A DNA stretch of 61,757 nucleotides from Bacillota bacterium (GTDB taxonomy: Bacteria; Sysuimicrobiota; Sysuimicrobiia; Sysuimicrobiales; Segetimicrobiaceae), in NCBI GenBank assembly GCA_021324975.1, contig JAJPIA010000089.1, positions 1 to 61,757 on the forward strand. Reading direction: 5' to 3'. Shown piece after piece: positions 24,063-33,726 of this stretch. The notes under the pieces are model-generated. The model worked only from the letters and a program-made list of their open reading frames with translations. It was not told where the DNA came from and ran no database searches. Position 1 is the stretch's first letter. Every line of letters starts with the position of its first letter. A program made the translations under genes and the position numbers.

Positions 24063-24698
24063 ATGACACGGCTTCGGTGGATGAACAAGCTCGTTGCGAC
24101 GCTTACGGTGACGCTCGTATCCGGGGTGTGGGCCGGCCCGGCGCTCGCGCACGAGCATCGCACGGTGGGGGCCGTACGGATGACCGTCGGGTGGGTGGAT
24201 GAACCCACGTACGCCGGGCTCAAGAATGCCGTGCAGTTGCTCCTGGCCGACGCGTCGACGAAGCCGATCACCGGAGCGTCCGACACCCTCAAGGTACAGG
24301 TGATCTTCGGCAGCCAAAAAACGGCACCGCTCGAACTGGAAGAGTCCGCACGACGGCCCGGGGAGTACGAAGCGGCGATCATTCCGACGCGCCCGGGAAC
24401 GTACACGTTTCGCTTCGTCGGCACGGTCAACGGTCAACCGATCGACCAATCGTTCACGTCGTCCGAGACAACCTTCGATCCCGTCGTCGCCCCTGCGGCT
24501 ATCGAGTTCCCGGTCCAAGATCCCTCCGTCGGCGACGTGGCCGAGCTGGTCACCAGGGTCGCGGCCCGAGCGCAGGCCGCCAACGCGGCAACTACCGCGG
24601 GAGTGACCCGAGCGACCACGGTGGGAGTCGCCGGTATCGTCGTCGGACTCATCGGCATCATCATCGGGATGAGCGCCCGGAGGCGCGCGACCGGGTAG
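24063..24698 (+). CDS. exported, C-terminally anchored protein linked to CopC-CopD
   Basis: This 211-residue protein has a signal peptide (LVATLTVTLVSGVWAGPALA, cleavage giving mature HEHRTVG), a beta-rich domain, and a C-terminal membrane segment (TTVGVAGIVVGLIGIIIGMSA) with an RRR stop. The mature His-x-His start and the next gene suggest a copper-related role, perhaps like the extracellular domains found beside CopC/YcnI proteins; I cannot name a family. GGAGG about 7 bases ahead fixes ATG 24063. The next gene begins 2 bases after its stop. Confidence 0.65.
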   Translation: MTRLRWMNKLVATLTVTLVSGVWAGPALAHEHRTVGAVRMTVGWVDEPTYAGLKNAVQLLLADASTKPITGASDTLKVQVIFGSQKTAPLELEESARRPGEYEAAIIPTRPGTYTFRFVGTVNGQPIDQSFTSSETTFDPVVAPAAIEFPVQDPSVGDVAELVTRVAARAQAANAATTAGVTRATTVGVAGIVVGLIGIIIGMSARRRATG

Positions 24699-24700
24699 GA

Positions 24701-26650
24701 ATGCGCCGGCTCGCCCTGATTCTCGCGCTGGCGGGGGTCCTCGGAATCGCCGTCGGCGCGTCCGCGCACGCCTTGCTCCGGCAATCGAATCCCGCGAGCG
24801 GCACGGAACTGACGCGCGCCCCCGGCGCGGTCACCATGTCATTCACGGAACGGCCGGAAGTCTCGTTCTCGATCGTCCACGTTCTCGACGCCAACGGAAG
24901 GTCGGTTGAGCGTGGCCGCGCGCGGGCGGTGCCGGGCCATCCCGACATGTTGACGGTCCCGCTCGGGCCATTGCCGACGGGCGTATACACGGTCTCCTGG
25001 CGCACGGTTTCCGCGGTGGACGGCCACGTCACCGGGGGAGCGTTCTCGTTCGGGGTGGGACAAGCGCCGGCGCAGCAGCTCGCCGCCCAGCCGGCGTCGC
25101 CGCCACCCTCGCCGGGATACGTCGCGGGTCGCTGGCTATTCTACCTCGGCCTCGCAGGGCTCGTCGGCGGCGCCTGGGTCTGGACCTGGGCGTTTCGCCG
25201 GGTGCCCGCGCGAACCTGGTTTCTCGGGATCGCGTGGCTGTCGAGCGCCCTTGGGCTCGTGACTCTCGGCACAGCCCAGGCCGCCGACGCCGGCATCAGC
25301 ATCGGTCAATTGCTGTCGAGCGGGCTTGGCCTCAGCCTCTGGTGGCGGGCCGTGCCGCTTATCGTCGCGGGGTGCGCCGTCGTGGCGGCAACGGGGGGCG
25401 GCTCGGGGCTTCGGCGCCGCGCGGTCGGTCTGGCCGGCGTCTCCGCCGCCGGCGCGATGCTCGCGCACGTCCTGGCCGGCCATGCGGCGGCGAGCCCGGC
25501 GCCCTGGTGGTGGCCGAGCGTGGCCGCGCAATGGCTGCATTTTCTATCGGTGGGTGCGTGGATCGGCGGTCTCGCCGCCATGCTCGTGGCGTTCCCCGGC
25601 CTGGGCGGCGACGACGCGCTGCGCACCGCCCGGCGATTTTCGACCGGCGCCGGGGCGGCGCTGGTGCTCGTGGCGGCGACCGGAGTCTTTCGCGCCGTCT
25701 ACGAGGTCAACTCGTGGAACGGGTTTTTGACGACGGCGTTCGGCCAGGTCGTGGATATCAAGGTCGCCATGCTGCTGTTGCTCGCGGCGCTCGGAGCCGT
25801 GAACCGCTTTCGAAACCTGGCCGCGCTCCTGCGAGCGCCGCGGGGTCTCGTCCGGGTCGGCGCGACGGAGGTCATCATCGGTTTGATCGTCCTCGGGGTC
25901 ACAGCGTATCTCACCGGGCTCGCGCCGCCGCGCTACACTCCGGCGAGCGCGGCCACTCCCACCGAAATTGTGGCATCGGGACATGACTTCGGCACGTCGG
26001 TTCGCCTGCGCCTCGAAGTAACGCCGGGGACGGCGGGCGCGAATCACTTCACGGCTCGTGTCACGGACTACGACACCGGGCGGCCGGTGGATGCCACGCG
26101 GGTCGACCTGACGTTCACAAAACGCGACCGGCCCGACATCGGCCCATCCACGTTGACCCTGCGGCGCCGGCCGGACGGCACGTATCAGGGCGACGGTGCG
26201 AATCTGTCGCTGCAGGGGGCGTGGACCATCTCCGCGTTGATCGCGCAGGGTCTCCGCTCAACCACCGTGCCCCTCGCCCTGACCACCCGGATCCCACCGG
26301 AAACGATCCACACCATCACCGCGCCCGGGCAGCCGACGCTCTATAACATCGATCTGCCCGGCGGCGGGACGCTCGGCACGTACCTCGATCCGGGCAAGCC
26401 CGGTTTGAATGAGATCCACGCGACCTATACGAACGCGCAAGGGAATGAGACCAGCATCCCACGGCTCATCACGGTGACCGTTGCGCCCGCCGGCGGCCCG
26501 CCGCGCACATTGCCGGTACGGCGCTTCAGCGCCGGGCATTTTGTCGCGGACGCCACGCTCGCGGCCGGCACCTGGGATCTCGAGTTTACCGCGGCGCCGT
26601 CGGGCGGAGGGACGATCGACACGCACCTGCAGGTCCGGCTCGTCCGTTGA
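24701..26650 (+). CDS. CopC-CopD fusion copper import/resistance membrane protein
   Basis: This 649-residue protein joins an N-terminal CopC domain and a CopD membrane domain, as in B. subtilis YcnJ. After a signal peptide the mature part begins HALLRQSNPASGTELTRAP, with the copper His at or near the first residue, and the conserved Asp-His pair in SAVDGHVTGG. Residues about 140-415 contain around eight membrane segments (CopD, including AQWLHFLSVGAWIGGLAAML, where the His is typical). Residues 420-649 form an extracellular beta domain. It likely moves copper ions across the membrane. It is the last gene of the plus-strand cluster and converges on the ECF41 gene. Confidence 0.9.
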   Translation: MRRLALILALAGVLGIAVGASAHALLRQSNPASGTELTRAPGAVTMSFTERPEVSFSIVHVLDANGRSVERGRARAVPGHPDMLTVPLGPLPTGVYTVSWRTVSAVDGHVTGGAFSFGVGQAPAQQLAAQPASPPPSPGYVAGRWLFYLGLAGLVGGAWVWTWAFRRVPARTWFLGIAWLSSALGLVTLGTAQAADAGISIGQLLSSGLGLSLWWRAVPLIVAGCAVVAATGGGSGLRRRAVGLAGVSAAGAMLAHVLAGHAAASPAPWWWPSVAAQWLHFLSVGAWIGGLAAMLVAFPGLGGDDALRTARRFSTGAGAALVLVAATGVFRAVYEVNSWNGFLTTAFGQVVDIKVAMLLLLAALGAVNRFRNLAALLRAPRGLVRVGATEVIIGLIVLGVTAYLTGLAPPRYTPASAATPTEIVASGHDFGTSVRLRLEVTPGTAGANHFTARVTDYDTGRPVDATRVDLTFTKRDRPDIGPSTLTLRRRPDGTYQGDGANLSLQGAWTISALIAQGLRSTTVPLALTTRIPPETIHTITAPGQPTLYNIDLPGGGTLGTYLDPGKPGLNEIHATYTNAQGNETSIPRLITVTVAPAGGPPRTLPVRRFSAGHFVADATLAAGTWDLEFTAAPSGGGTIDTHLQVRLVR

Positions 26651-26675
26651 TCCACCAGGACGCGCCGCCGTCTCC

Positions 26676-27560
26676 TCAACCGCCGAGGACCGCCACATCG
26701 AGGTCACGGAGCCGAGCCGGATCCGCGATGACATCGACCTCGACAATTTTCTCACCGGCGATGGCAAAGCGGAGCGCCCGCAGGAGGCGCCCGCCTCGCA
26801 CCAGGATAAGCCCGGGCAGTCCGTCCACGAGCGCCGGTTGCACAAAGCGGGCGGCCTGGGAGAAGGCCAGCGCCCCCCTCGCCCAGGTCTGCGCGCCGCG
26901 GATCTCTCTCGGCGCACCAGGGCGCGCCCCAAAGCCGTCCACGTGCGCGACCACATCAGGATCGAGCACCGCCAGCAGCCCATCGAAATCGCCGCGACGC
27001 AAAGCCGCGAGAAACGCCTCCACGACCCGCCGCTGTTGCGGGTGGGCGGTGGCGGAGATCGCCGGCGCGCCCTGCACCCGGCGTCTCGCGCGACTGGCGA
27101 GCTGCCGCGCCGCCGGCTCGGAGCGACCGATGATTCCTGCGATCTCCTCGAAGGAGACGTCGAACATGTCGTGCAGGACAAACGCGATCCGCTCCGGGGG
27201 CGTCAGCCGGTCCAGGACGATGAGCAACGCAACGCTCACCGAGTCGGCTAAGAGCGCTTCGTGCTCGGGGTCGCCACCCGCGTCGGTGCCCGCCGCGGGC
27301 TCCGGCGCGTTTGGGGCCAAAGGCTCTTCGCGCCGCGCGGCCCGCGAACGCAACATGTCGAGGCATACGCGCGCCGCGACCCTCGTGAGCCACCCCTCGA
27401 GGTTTTCGATGCCCTCGGCGCCGGCGCGGCTGAGCCGGAGCCAGGTTTCTTGGACGGCGTCGTCGGCTTCGCTGGGCGAACCGAGCATCCGGTAGGCCAG
27501 CATCCGCAGGCGCGGTCGATTCTCTTCAAATCGGCTTGCCAGCCAGTCCTGGTCGGTCAT
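26676..27560 (-). CDS. ECF41-type RNA polymerase sigma factor
   Basis: This 294-residue sigma factor has region 2 (ENRPRLRMLAYRMLGSPSEA with DDAVQETWLRL) and region 4 (LTPPERIAFVLHDMFDVSFE, EIAGIIGRSEPAARQLASRA). A C-terminal SnoaL/NTF2-like domain of about 110 residues (VVEAFLAALRRGDFDGLLAV, then VVAHVDGFG) replaces a separate anti-sigma factor; in the ECF41 group that domain modulates activity. Members are usually next to a carboxymuconolactone decarboxylase or oxidoreductase target gene; none is adjacent here. It converges with the CopC-CopD gene. Confidence 0.92.
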   Translation of the reverse strand: MTDQDWLASRFEENRPRLRMLAYRMLGSPSEADDAVQETWLRLSRAGAEGIENLEGWLTRVAARVCLDMLRSRAARREEPLAPNAPEPAAGTDAGGDPEHEALLADSVSVALLIVLDRLTPPERIAFVLHDMFDVSFEEIAGIIGRSEPAARQLASRARRRVQGAPAISATAHPQQRRVVEAFLAALRRGDFDGLLAVLDPDVVAHVDGFGARPGAPREIRGAQTWARGALAFSQAARFVQPALVDGLPGLILVRGGRLLRALRFAIAGEKIVEVDVIADPARLRDLDVAVLGG

Positions 27561-27746
27561 CGGTCATGTTTCTCCATCACGATCCGTCATGGAGGTGACG
27601 GCCGAGACCTTGCCGATGTGACAAAAAGAGAGCCGTATACGGATTCACCATACTACGGCGGCTTCGGCGTTGGCGACCAGGACATCGGGTCGGGGACATG
27701 CAATCGAGCTGACTTTAACCGTCGCGACGCGATGGAGATGCCCCGA

Positions 27747-29351
27747 TCACCGAAGACCGAAGGCATGCATGAGATGGCCGGCGGCGACGTACACACGGCC
27801 TCCGGCGACCGCCGGCGTCACAGGCGGCTGCGCCGAAGCGCCGTCCGCGGTGATGCGGGCCTCGTACAACGGGGCGCCGGTGCGTGCGTCGAGCGCGTGG
27901 AGAACGGGCGCGACACCCCCGTCCATCACCCACACGATGCCGCCCCGGGGGCCGGCGCCCGAGACGGAGGGCGCCCCGGGATCGTTCATCGACACGCTGC
28001 ACCACGCAACGTCCAGTCGTGGAACGGACGATTCGCTGCCCGCCGCCAGGCGCAACGCCACCACACCCCCCGTCCCTGTGCACGGCGACGGTTGGGCGCC
28101 GCGGCCCGGGACGAACACCAACTCGCCGGCCCCGCTACCGTCCCAGTAGGCAGAGTCTGCCAGGATGCCTCCGGAGCCGCCCCCGCACTCGCCGAACACG
28201 CACCGGCTCGACGCGCCGGATCCGGTCGCGCCACGCCCGCCGATCGGGCCGGCCATCCGGTCACGGTCGACGAGATACGCCATTCCTTGCGCGCCGGTGA
28301 CGAAGAGGAGGTGGCGCATCGCCGACGGGTGTTGGTCCGGCAGCAGGAGCGGCGCGGACCCACCAGGACCGACCGGAGCCGGTTGCAACGTGATCGCGCC
28401 GCTGGGCGCGAGGCGGTCGCCCGGCGAACCGGCGACCCCAAGTGATGGGACGGCGCGGAACCAGACCACGCTGCTTCCAAGATCCCCCGGATGGATCGAG
28501 TCCCCTCCGCCCGTCGCCGCATAGAGGTTGCCGGCGGTGTCGGCCGCGATCCCGCCCGCTGCCTCGATGCCGGCGGTCCCCGGCGCCGGGGTTGCAAAGA
28601 ACCGTTGCTGCGACGGAGCGGATGTCGGAACGGCGATGATCCATCCACGGGCGTCGCGGCATCCTTCCCCGCGCCCGCCGAATGGCACGTAGACAACCTG
28701 GCGCGTCAGCGTCAGCGCACCCCGCTGTCGCTCGATCGACGCGTCAAGGGACGGCCCGGGCGTTGCCGGCGCCAACGCGACCGGCCACCCGGGCCGTTCC
28801 ATCCCGCTCTTTAGGTCCAGCGCGCCGATTCGATACATCACATGTCCGCCGTCCGGCGTGACGAGGCCCACGACGTAGAGCGTGCCAGACCCGCGATCGA
28901 GCACCGGCGTGCCCGTGATCCCAACCGGGTCGACATCCGCGCACGGGAGCGCAGCGCGCGGCACGGGATCCCCGAGCAGGACGGGTCCCCACAGACGGCC
29001 TCCGTCGGCGGCATCGAGCGCGTAGACGGCGTCGCGCTCCGTGACCACGTACAGGACCGTACGGACCCGGCCCAACATCGCCACGCCCGGCACGACCAGC
29101 GGCTCGGCACGGATCTCGCCCTCCAGCGCGGCCGTCCACACCTCTCCAAGTCTCCCGTCACGCACCGCGGGCGGCGTCAGCTTGCGCTCGTCTCGCGTCC
29201 AGCCGGTGCGCGCCGGGTCGCCGTGGAAGGTGGCAATGGCCGGCCCTTCGTCCGGCGTGGAGGGAATCGCCGAGCCCGGCACGAGGACGCCTGCGGCGAG
29301 CAGCCCCGCCGCCGCCACGTTCAGGGCACGCGCACGGGCTCGGGACGTCAT
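27747..29351 (-). CDS. exported PQQ-like beta-propeller protein
   Basis: This 534-residue protein starts with a signal peptide (ALNVAAAGLLAAGVLVPGSA) and contains repeated beta-propeller blades with the pattern of PQQ-enzyme repeats: DAVYALDAADGGRLWGPV, GTPVLDRGSGTLYVVGLV, GTAGIEAAGGIAADTAGNLY, and ALDARTGAPLYEARI. I see no clear quinone-binding acidic residues or dehydrogenase motif, so enzyme activity is not implied. It may be an outside scaffold or a binding protein. It follows a small membrane protein and an SDR gene on the same strand. A 186-base gap with no gene separates it from the sigma factor. Confidence 0.8.
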   Translation of the reverse strand: MTSRARARALNVAAAGLLAAGVLVPGSAIPSTPDEGPAIATFHGDPARTGWTRDERKLTPPAVRDGRLGEVWTAALEGEIRAEPLVVPGVAMLGRVRTVLYVVTERDAVYALDAADGGRLWGPVLLGDPVPRAALPCADVDPVGITGTPVLDRGSGTLYVVGLVTPDGGHVMYRIGALDLKSGMERPGWPVALAPATPGPSLDASIERQRGALTLTRQVVYVPFGGRGEGCRDARGWIIAVPTSAPSQQRFFATPAPGTAGIEAAGGIAADTAGNLYAATGGGDSIHPGDLGSSVVWFRAVPSLGVAGSPGDRLAPSGAITLQPAPVGPGGSAPLLLPDQHPSAMRHLLFVTGAQGMAYLVDRDRMAGPIGGRGATGSGASSRCVFGECGGGSGGILADSAYWDGSGAGELVFVPGRGAQPSPCTGTGGVVALRLAAGSESSVPRLDVAWCSVSMNDPGAPSVSGAGPRGGIVWVMDGGVAPVLHALDARTGAPLYEARITADGASAQPPVTPAVAGGRVYVAAGHLMHAFGLR

Positions 29352-29363
29352 CCGCGTCCGCGG

Positions 29364-29549
29364 CTACCCACGCGCGACGTGGAGCACAAGCGCGGCCAGG
29401 AGCGCCAAGCCGTAGAAGATGACGTAGCGAATGCCCCGCCACCAGGCCTCACGATATGCGCGAAACGCGTTCCCGCCGACGTAGGCGAACAGCGGCCACA
29501 CCACGACTTGGATGAGCCAAATGATACCGACATGATACCAAGCAAACAC
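29364..29549 (-). CDS. small two-helix membrane protein
   Basis: A 61-residue frame starting at GTG encodes two hydrophobic segments (VGIIWLIQVVVWPLFAYVG and YVIFYGLALLAALVLHV) separated by a basic loop (RAYREAWWRGIR). It lies between the SDR stop (9 bases) and the beta-propeller start (12 bases), so it fits an operon. The ribosome site is poor and the family is unknown to me. Confidence 0.5.
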   Translation of the reverse strand: MFAWYHVGIIWLIQVVVWPLFAYVGGNAFRAYREAWWRGIRYVIFYGLALLAALVLHVARG

Positions 29550-29558
29550 CAGTGTGGC

Positions 29559-30311
29559 TTATCGGCCGAAGGTCCAGCCGCCGTTGACGTGCAGCACCTC
29601 CCCGGTGACGAACGAAGCTTCGGCCGAGGCCAAGTACTGCACGGCGGCCGCGATGTCGGCCGGGAGGCCGGCGCGTCCTGCCGGCGTCTGCGCGATCGTG
29701 CGCTGCCGGCGCTGATCGGTCATGCGATCCCCAAAGAACTCTGTCTCCAGCACCAGCCCGGGCGCGACGGCGTTCACCGTGATGCCCTCCGGCCCGAGTT
29801 CTCGGGCGAACGCGTAGGTCAACCCGACGATCCCGGCCTTCGCGGCGGAGTATATGTCACCGCCGCCCCGGAACGCTGCGATCGAGCTGAGGTTGATGAT
29901 GCGACCGCCCGGGCGACGCAGCCAGCCGCGCAGCGCATGGATCATCAGGTAGGCGCCGGTCAGGTTCGAGTCGAGCGTGCGGCGGGCGTAGGCCGCCACT
30001 TCCTCCAGGCTCGCGTCCACGCCGAGGGACAGCGCGCCGCCGGCATTGTTTACGAGAACGTCACCCCCGTCGGCAACATCGGCCCGAAGCCACGCAACCG
30101 TATCGGCGATCTGCCTCGGAACGGTGACGTCGCATGCCCGCCACAGGACCTCCACCGGGGACCGCGCGGAGAGGTCGGCCGCGGTTGCGGCCAGCACATG
30201 CTCGCGGCGCCCGAGGATCACGACCCGGTCGCCTGCTCGCGCAAATGCGGCTGCCGCGGCGCGTCCGATGCCGGTGCCGCCGCCGGTGATCACGACCACG
30301 CGTGGATCCAT
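29559..30311 (-). CDS. short-chain dehydrogenase/reductase
   Basis: This 250-residue enzyme is a classical SDR using NAD(P)H. Visible motifs are TGGGTGIGRAAAAAF (cofactor loop), NNAGGAL, the catalytic Ser in INLSSIAAF and the YxxxK active site in IYSAAKAGIVGLTYAF; the C-terminus is SFVTGEVLHVNGGWTFG. GAGGAGG 6 bases ahead of the ATG at 30311 fixes the start. It is divergent from a MarR gene with a shared operator, so that regulator probably controls it. An enoyl/3-oxoacyl reductase-like role is possible; the substrate is unknown. Confidence 0.92.
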   Translation of the reverse strand: MDPRVVVITGGGTGIGRAAAAAFARAGDRVVILGRREHVLAATAADLSARSPVEVLWRACDVTVPRQIADTVAWLRADVADGGDVLVNNAGGALSLGVDASLEEVAAYARRTLDSNLTGAYLMIHALRGWLRRPGGRIINLSSIAAFRGGGDIYSAAKAGIVGLTYAFARELGPEGITVNAVAPGLVLETEFFGDRMTDQRRQRTIAQTPAGRAGLPADIAAAVQYLASAEASFVTGEVLHVNGGWTFGR

Positions 30312-30440
30312 CGATGCCTCCTCGGCGGCTCGTGGCGCCCGGCTCAGTGAGCCCGGAGATGGAACCGTCGCCGAGAGCGCGCTCATGGTGTCCGCATCCG
30401 GCCGTGCCGGCCGGTGGGCAGGCGGGCTTTGGACAGATAG

Positions 30441-30474
30441 TTTGACGCTCAAGGTAATTATATCTTGAACGTCA
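30441..30474. promoter_or_regulatory. MarR-type operator/promoter between SDR and MarR genes
   Basis: TTGACGCTCAAG (30441-30452) and CTTGAACGTCAA (30463-30474) are inverted copies with one mismatch, separated by a 10-base AT-rich core, the normal shape of a MarR dimer site. The right arm overlaps a plausible plus-strand promoter: TTGAAC as -35 and TATGCT as -10 with a 16-base spacer. Binding of MarR here would block its own gene and perhaps the SDR gene. Confidence 0.65.
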
Positions 30475-30503
30475 AGGTAGTTCTGGTATGCTGGGCAGTG
30501 ATC

Positions 30504-31181
30504 ATGGTGCGAAGACGCGCCCGGCCCGGCGCGGCGGCTCAGGACTCGGTGGACCGCGAGCTTGCGGCCTGGCTCGCGGAGTTGCCGGGTGTCGACGGCC
30601 AGATCGAGGCGGTTCGCATGCGCCTGCTCCGCTTGGGCCGCCAATTGGAACGGAGTCTTGCCGGAACCGCCGGGGCGCACGGAATCACGCTGGGGGACTG
30701 GGAAACGCTCTCAGCCCTGTGCCGAGCCGGGCCGCCGTATGCCCTCAGCCCGGGCCGCCTGGCCCGCGGCCTCGGCGTGACATCGGGGACGATGAGCCTC
30801 CGGCTCGGTCGCCTCCGGCACGCCGGCCTCATCGAGCCGGTTAGTCGGGGGACAGACGGCCGCGAGAAGCCGGTCCGGCTGACGCCGGCGGGATACCGAA
30901 CGTGGCGAACGGCCACGGATGCACGCACCCGCCAGGAGGCGGCCGTATTCGGGGGCGCGCTCTCCGGTGCCGCGCTCCGCGCGCTCAACGACCTTTTGCG
31001 CCACCTCATGCAGGGATTCGAGTCGCGCTTTGGAGTCGCACCTCCGCGCGGCGAGCTACGACGCGTCACGGCGGAACGAGCCGACGACGCGCCGCGTCGC
31101 GGCGGCGCATCGAGACATCAGGCCGGCCCCGGCGCCACGGAACGCGGTCACGCGCCGGCCGGCGGACACCGCCGGGGCTAA
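30504..31181 (+). CDS. MarR-family transcriptional regulator
   Basis: This 225-residue protein has a winged helix domain: LGDWETLSALCRAGPPYALS, then GRLARGLGVTSGTMSLRLGR and LRHAGLIEPVSRGTDGREKP, which is the MarR wing. A C-terminal basic tail of about 50 residues is unusual and probably disordered. I chose ATG 30504; a TTG at 30465 would lie inside the operator. It is divergent from the SDR gene and sits upstream of the dimethylglycine-dehydrogenase-like gene on the same strand. Confidence 0.85.
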   Translation: MVRRRARPGAAAQDSVDRELAAWLAELPGVDGQIEAVRMRLLRLGRQLERSLAGTAGAHGITLGDWETLSALCRAGPPYALSPGRLARGLGVTSGTMSLRLGRLRHAGLIEPVSRGTDGREKPVRLTPAGYRTWRTATDARTRQEAAVFGGALSGAALRALNDLLRHLMQGFESRFGVAPPRGELRRVTAERADDAPRRGGASRHQAGPGATERGHAPAGGHRRG

Positions 31182-31218
31182 GCCCAAGGCGTACGTCACC
31201 TCGAGGGGGCAGCGTGCC

Positions 31219-33726
31219 ATGGCGCCGGACAGCGCACGCGCGGTCATCGTAGGAGCCGGGATCGTCGGCAACAGCCTCGCGTATCACCTGGCCGTGGAGG
31301 GCTGGCGGGAACTCGTGCTCGTCGAGCAGGGGCCGCTCCCGGACCCGGGCGGCTCAACCGGCCACGCCTCGAACTTCAACTTCCCGGTCGATCACTCGAG
31401 AGAGATGACGTGGTTCACGCAGGAGAGCCGGCGGCAGTATCGTGCCCTCGACGCGTTCACGCGCAGCGGCGGCATCGAGGTGGCACGCACGCACGAACTC
31501 CTCGAAGAACTCAAGCGACGACTGGCGTCGGCCCGGGCCTGGGGCGAGGACGCGGAGCTGATCTCCCCAAGACGGATCAAGGAGCTCGTCCCGTTTGTCG
31601 ACGAGCGCGTGCTCGTGGGCGGATTCCACTGCCCGGAGGTGGGCGTGATGGACCCCCTGCGCGCCGGCACCCTGATGCGCGAGCGGGCGGCCGCGGAGGG
31701 CGCGCTCACCGTGCTCTCACCCGCCGAAGTGATGGGCATCGAGATCGCGCAGGATCAGGTCCGGGCGGTAGAGACGACCCGGGGCACGGTCCGAACCGAG
31801 ATGGTGGTCATCTGCTGCGGTGTCTGGAGCCCGCGCGTTGCCAGGATGGCCGGCGTCACCCTCCCCATGACGCCTGCGGTGCACCAGATGATCGACGTCG
31901 GCCCCGTGCGCCTCTTCGGCGAGCGCGCAGAAATCGCGTACCCGATCATCCGCGACATGGATCCCAACATGTATGAGCGCCAGCGCTGGAGCAACCTCGA
32001 AATCGGATCATACGGCCACCGACCCATCCTGGTCGATCCCGACGATATCCCGTCCTTCGAAGCGTCCGGCGGATCCCCGACCCGGCTGCCGTTTACCGAG
32101 GCGGATTTTGAGCCCCAGCTGCGGCAGGCGCGGGAACTGATGCCGGAGCTCCTGGCCGACCGGTCGGTCGAGACTCGGCAGGCCATCAACGGCCTGCTCT
32201 CCTTGACGCCCGACGGGCTACCGCTGCTCGGGGAGATCCCAGGGGTGCGCGGCATGTGGGTCGCAGCCGCGATCTGGATCAAGGAAGCTCCGGGCATCGC
32301 CAGGACGGTCGCCCGGTGGATGACGACCGGGGCCCCCGACGTCAACCTCCACAGCATGGACGTGGCCCGGTTCCACGATGCGCAGCGGACGCGGGCGCAC
32401 GTTCATGCCCGCACGGCCGAAGGCTTCGGCAAGATCTACGGCATCGTGCATCCCGCGGAACAGTGGACCTCCGACCGCAACGTGCGCCTCAGCCCCTTTG
32501 CCCGGCGGCAGCGCGAGCTCGGCGCCGTCTGCTTCGAGGTCGCAGGCTGGGAGCGGCCGCAGTGGTACGAGGCGAACCGGCGCCTGCTCGATGAATACGG
32601 CGGCAAGATCGGGCGCCGCGACGCCGAGTGGGATGCGCGGTGGTGGTCGCCGATCATCGACGCCGAGCACCTGGCGATGCGCGACCGGGCCGGCATGGTC
32701 GACCTGAGCGCGTTCACCGTCCTCGACATCGCCGGCGCGGGCGCCGCGGAATACCTCCAGCGGTTGGTCGTGAACCAGATTGCCGTGCCCGTCGGCCGCG
32801 TCGTGTACACGCCGCTTCTTGACGAACGCGGCGGGATCAAGGCGGACCTGACCGTCATGCGCGTCGGCGAGCGGCACTTCCGCGTGGTCACGGGCGCCGC
32901 CACCGGCATGATCGACCGCAAGTGGTTCGCGGATCACCTCCCCCGGAACGGGACTGTGTCCCTGGAGGATGTCACGTCGGCCTGGTGCACGCTCGGCGTG
33001 TGGGGCCCTCGCGCGCGCGACATCCTCCGGGAGGTTACGCCGGACGACGTCTCCCCTGCCGGCTTTCCATTCGGCACCTGCCGCACGATCGCCGTTGGCT
33101 CGGTCCGGGCGCTCGCATCACGGATCTCATACGTGGGGGAGCTCGGGTGGGAGTTGCACGCGCCGATGGAGCAGGGACAGCGGTTGTGGGATACGCTGTG
33201 GGAAGGTGGACAGCGGCACGGCGTCGTCCCCGTCGGGATCGGCGTCTACGGCACGACCGGGCGCCTGGAGAAGAGCTACCGCGCCTACGGCAACGAGCTG
33301 GGGCCGGAGTACGACCTGGTGGAGACCGGGCTCGCCCGGCCATCCGTCAAGCCCCAGGAGTTCGTGGGCAAGGCAGCGTATCTCCGCCGGCGCGGAGAGC
33401 GCCCGGCCGCTCTCCTCTGCACCCTCACGGTGGACGGTCACCGCTCCGGATCCGGGGTCGCGCGGTACATGTTGGGTCACGAGCCCGTCGTGACGCCGGA
33501 GGGCCACCCGCTCGTGGACCGCAAGGGCCGCCGTTCCTATGTGACGAGCGCGGGGGCCGGCCCATCCGTCCGCAAGCATCTGCTGATGGCGTTTCTGCCC
33601 CCTGAGTTCGCGCGCGTCGGGACGCGGCTCGCGGTCGAATACTTCGACGAGCGGTATCCTGTGACCGTCGCGGTTGTCGGCAACACGCCGCTCTTCGATC
33701 CGACAAACGCGCGGATGAAGCGATAG
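31219..33726 (+). CDS. FAD-dependent dimethylglycine/sarcosine dehydrogenase-like protein
   Basis: This 835-residue fusion has a DAO-type FAD domain (VIVGAGIVGNSLAYHLAVEG at the N-terminus), an FAO-type middle domain and a C-terminal aminomethyltransferase/GcvT folate-binding part (residues about 430-835, with LQRLVVNQIAVPVGRVVYTP, YVGELGWELHAP). The His in GGSTGHASNF sits where mitochondrial and bacterial DMGDH/SarDH proteins hold covalent FAD. These enzymes demethylate N-methyl amino acids, passing the one-carbon unit to folate. GAGGGGG is a few bases ahead of ATG 31219, 37 bases after the MarR stop. Exact substrate is undetermined. Confidence 0.88.
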   Translation: MAPDSARAVIVGAGIVGNSLAYHLAVEGWRELVLVEQGPLPDPGGSTGHASNFNFPVDHSREMTWFTQESRRQYRALDAFTRSGGIEVARTHELLEELKRRLASARAWGEDAELISPRRIKELVPFVDERVLVGGFHCPEVGVMDPLRAGTLMRERAAAEGALTVLSPAEVMGIEIAQDQVRAVETTRGTVRTEMVVICCGVWSPRVARMAGVTLPMTPAVHQMIDVGPVRLFGERAEIAYPIIRDMDPNMYERQRWSNLEIGSYGHRPILVDPDDIPSFEASGGSPTRLPFTEADFEPQLRQARELMPELLADRSVETRQAINGLLSLTPDGLPLLGEIPGVRGMWVAAAIWIKEAPGIARTVARWMTTGAPDVNLHSMDVARFHDAQRTRAHVHARTAEGFGKIYGIVHPAEQWTSDRNVRLSPFARRQRELGAVCFEVAGWERPQWYEANRRLLDEYGGKIGRRDAEWDARWWSPIIDAEHLAMRDRAGMVDLSAFTVLDIAGAGAAEYLQRLVVNQIAVPVGRVVYTPLLDERGGIKADLTVMRVGERHFRVVTGAATGMIDRKWFADHLPRNGTVSLEDVTSAWCTLGVWGPRARDILREVTPDDVSPAGFPFGTCRTIAVGSVRALASRISYVGELGWELHAPMEQGQRLWDTLWEGGQRHGVVPVGIGVYGTTGRLEKSYRAYGNELGPEYDLVETGLARPSVKPQEFVGKAAYLRRRGERPAALLCTLTVDGHRSGSGVARYMLGHEPVVTPEGHPLVDRKGRRSYVTSAGAGPSVRKHLLMAFLPPEFARVGTRLAVEYFDERYPVTVAVVGNTPLFDPTNARMKR

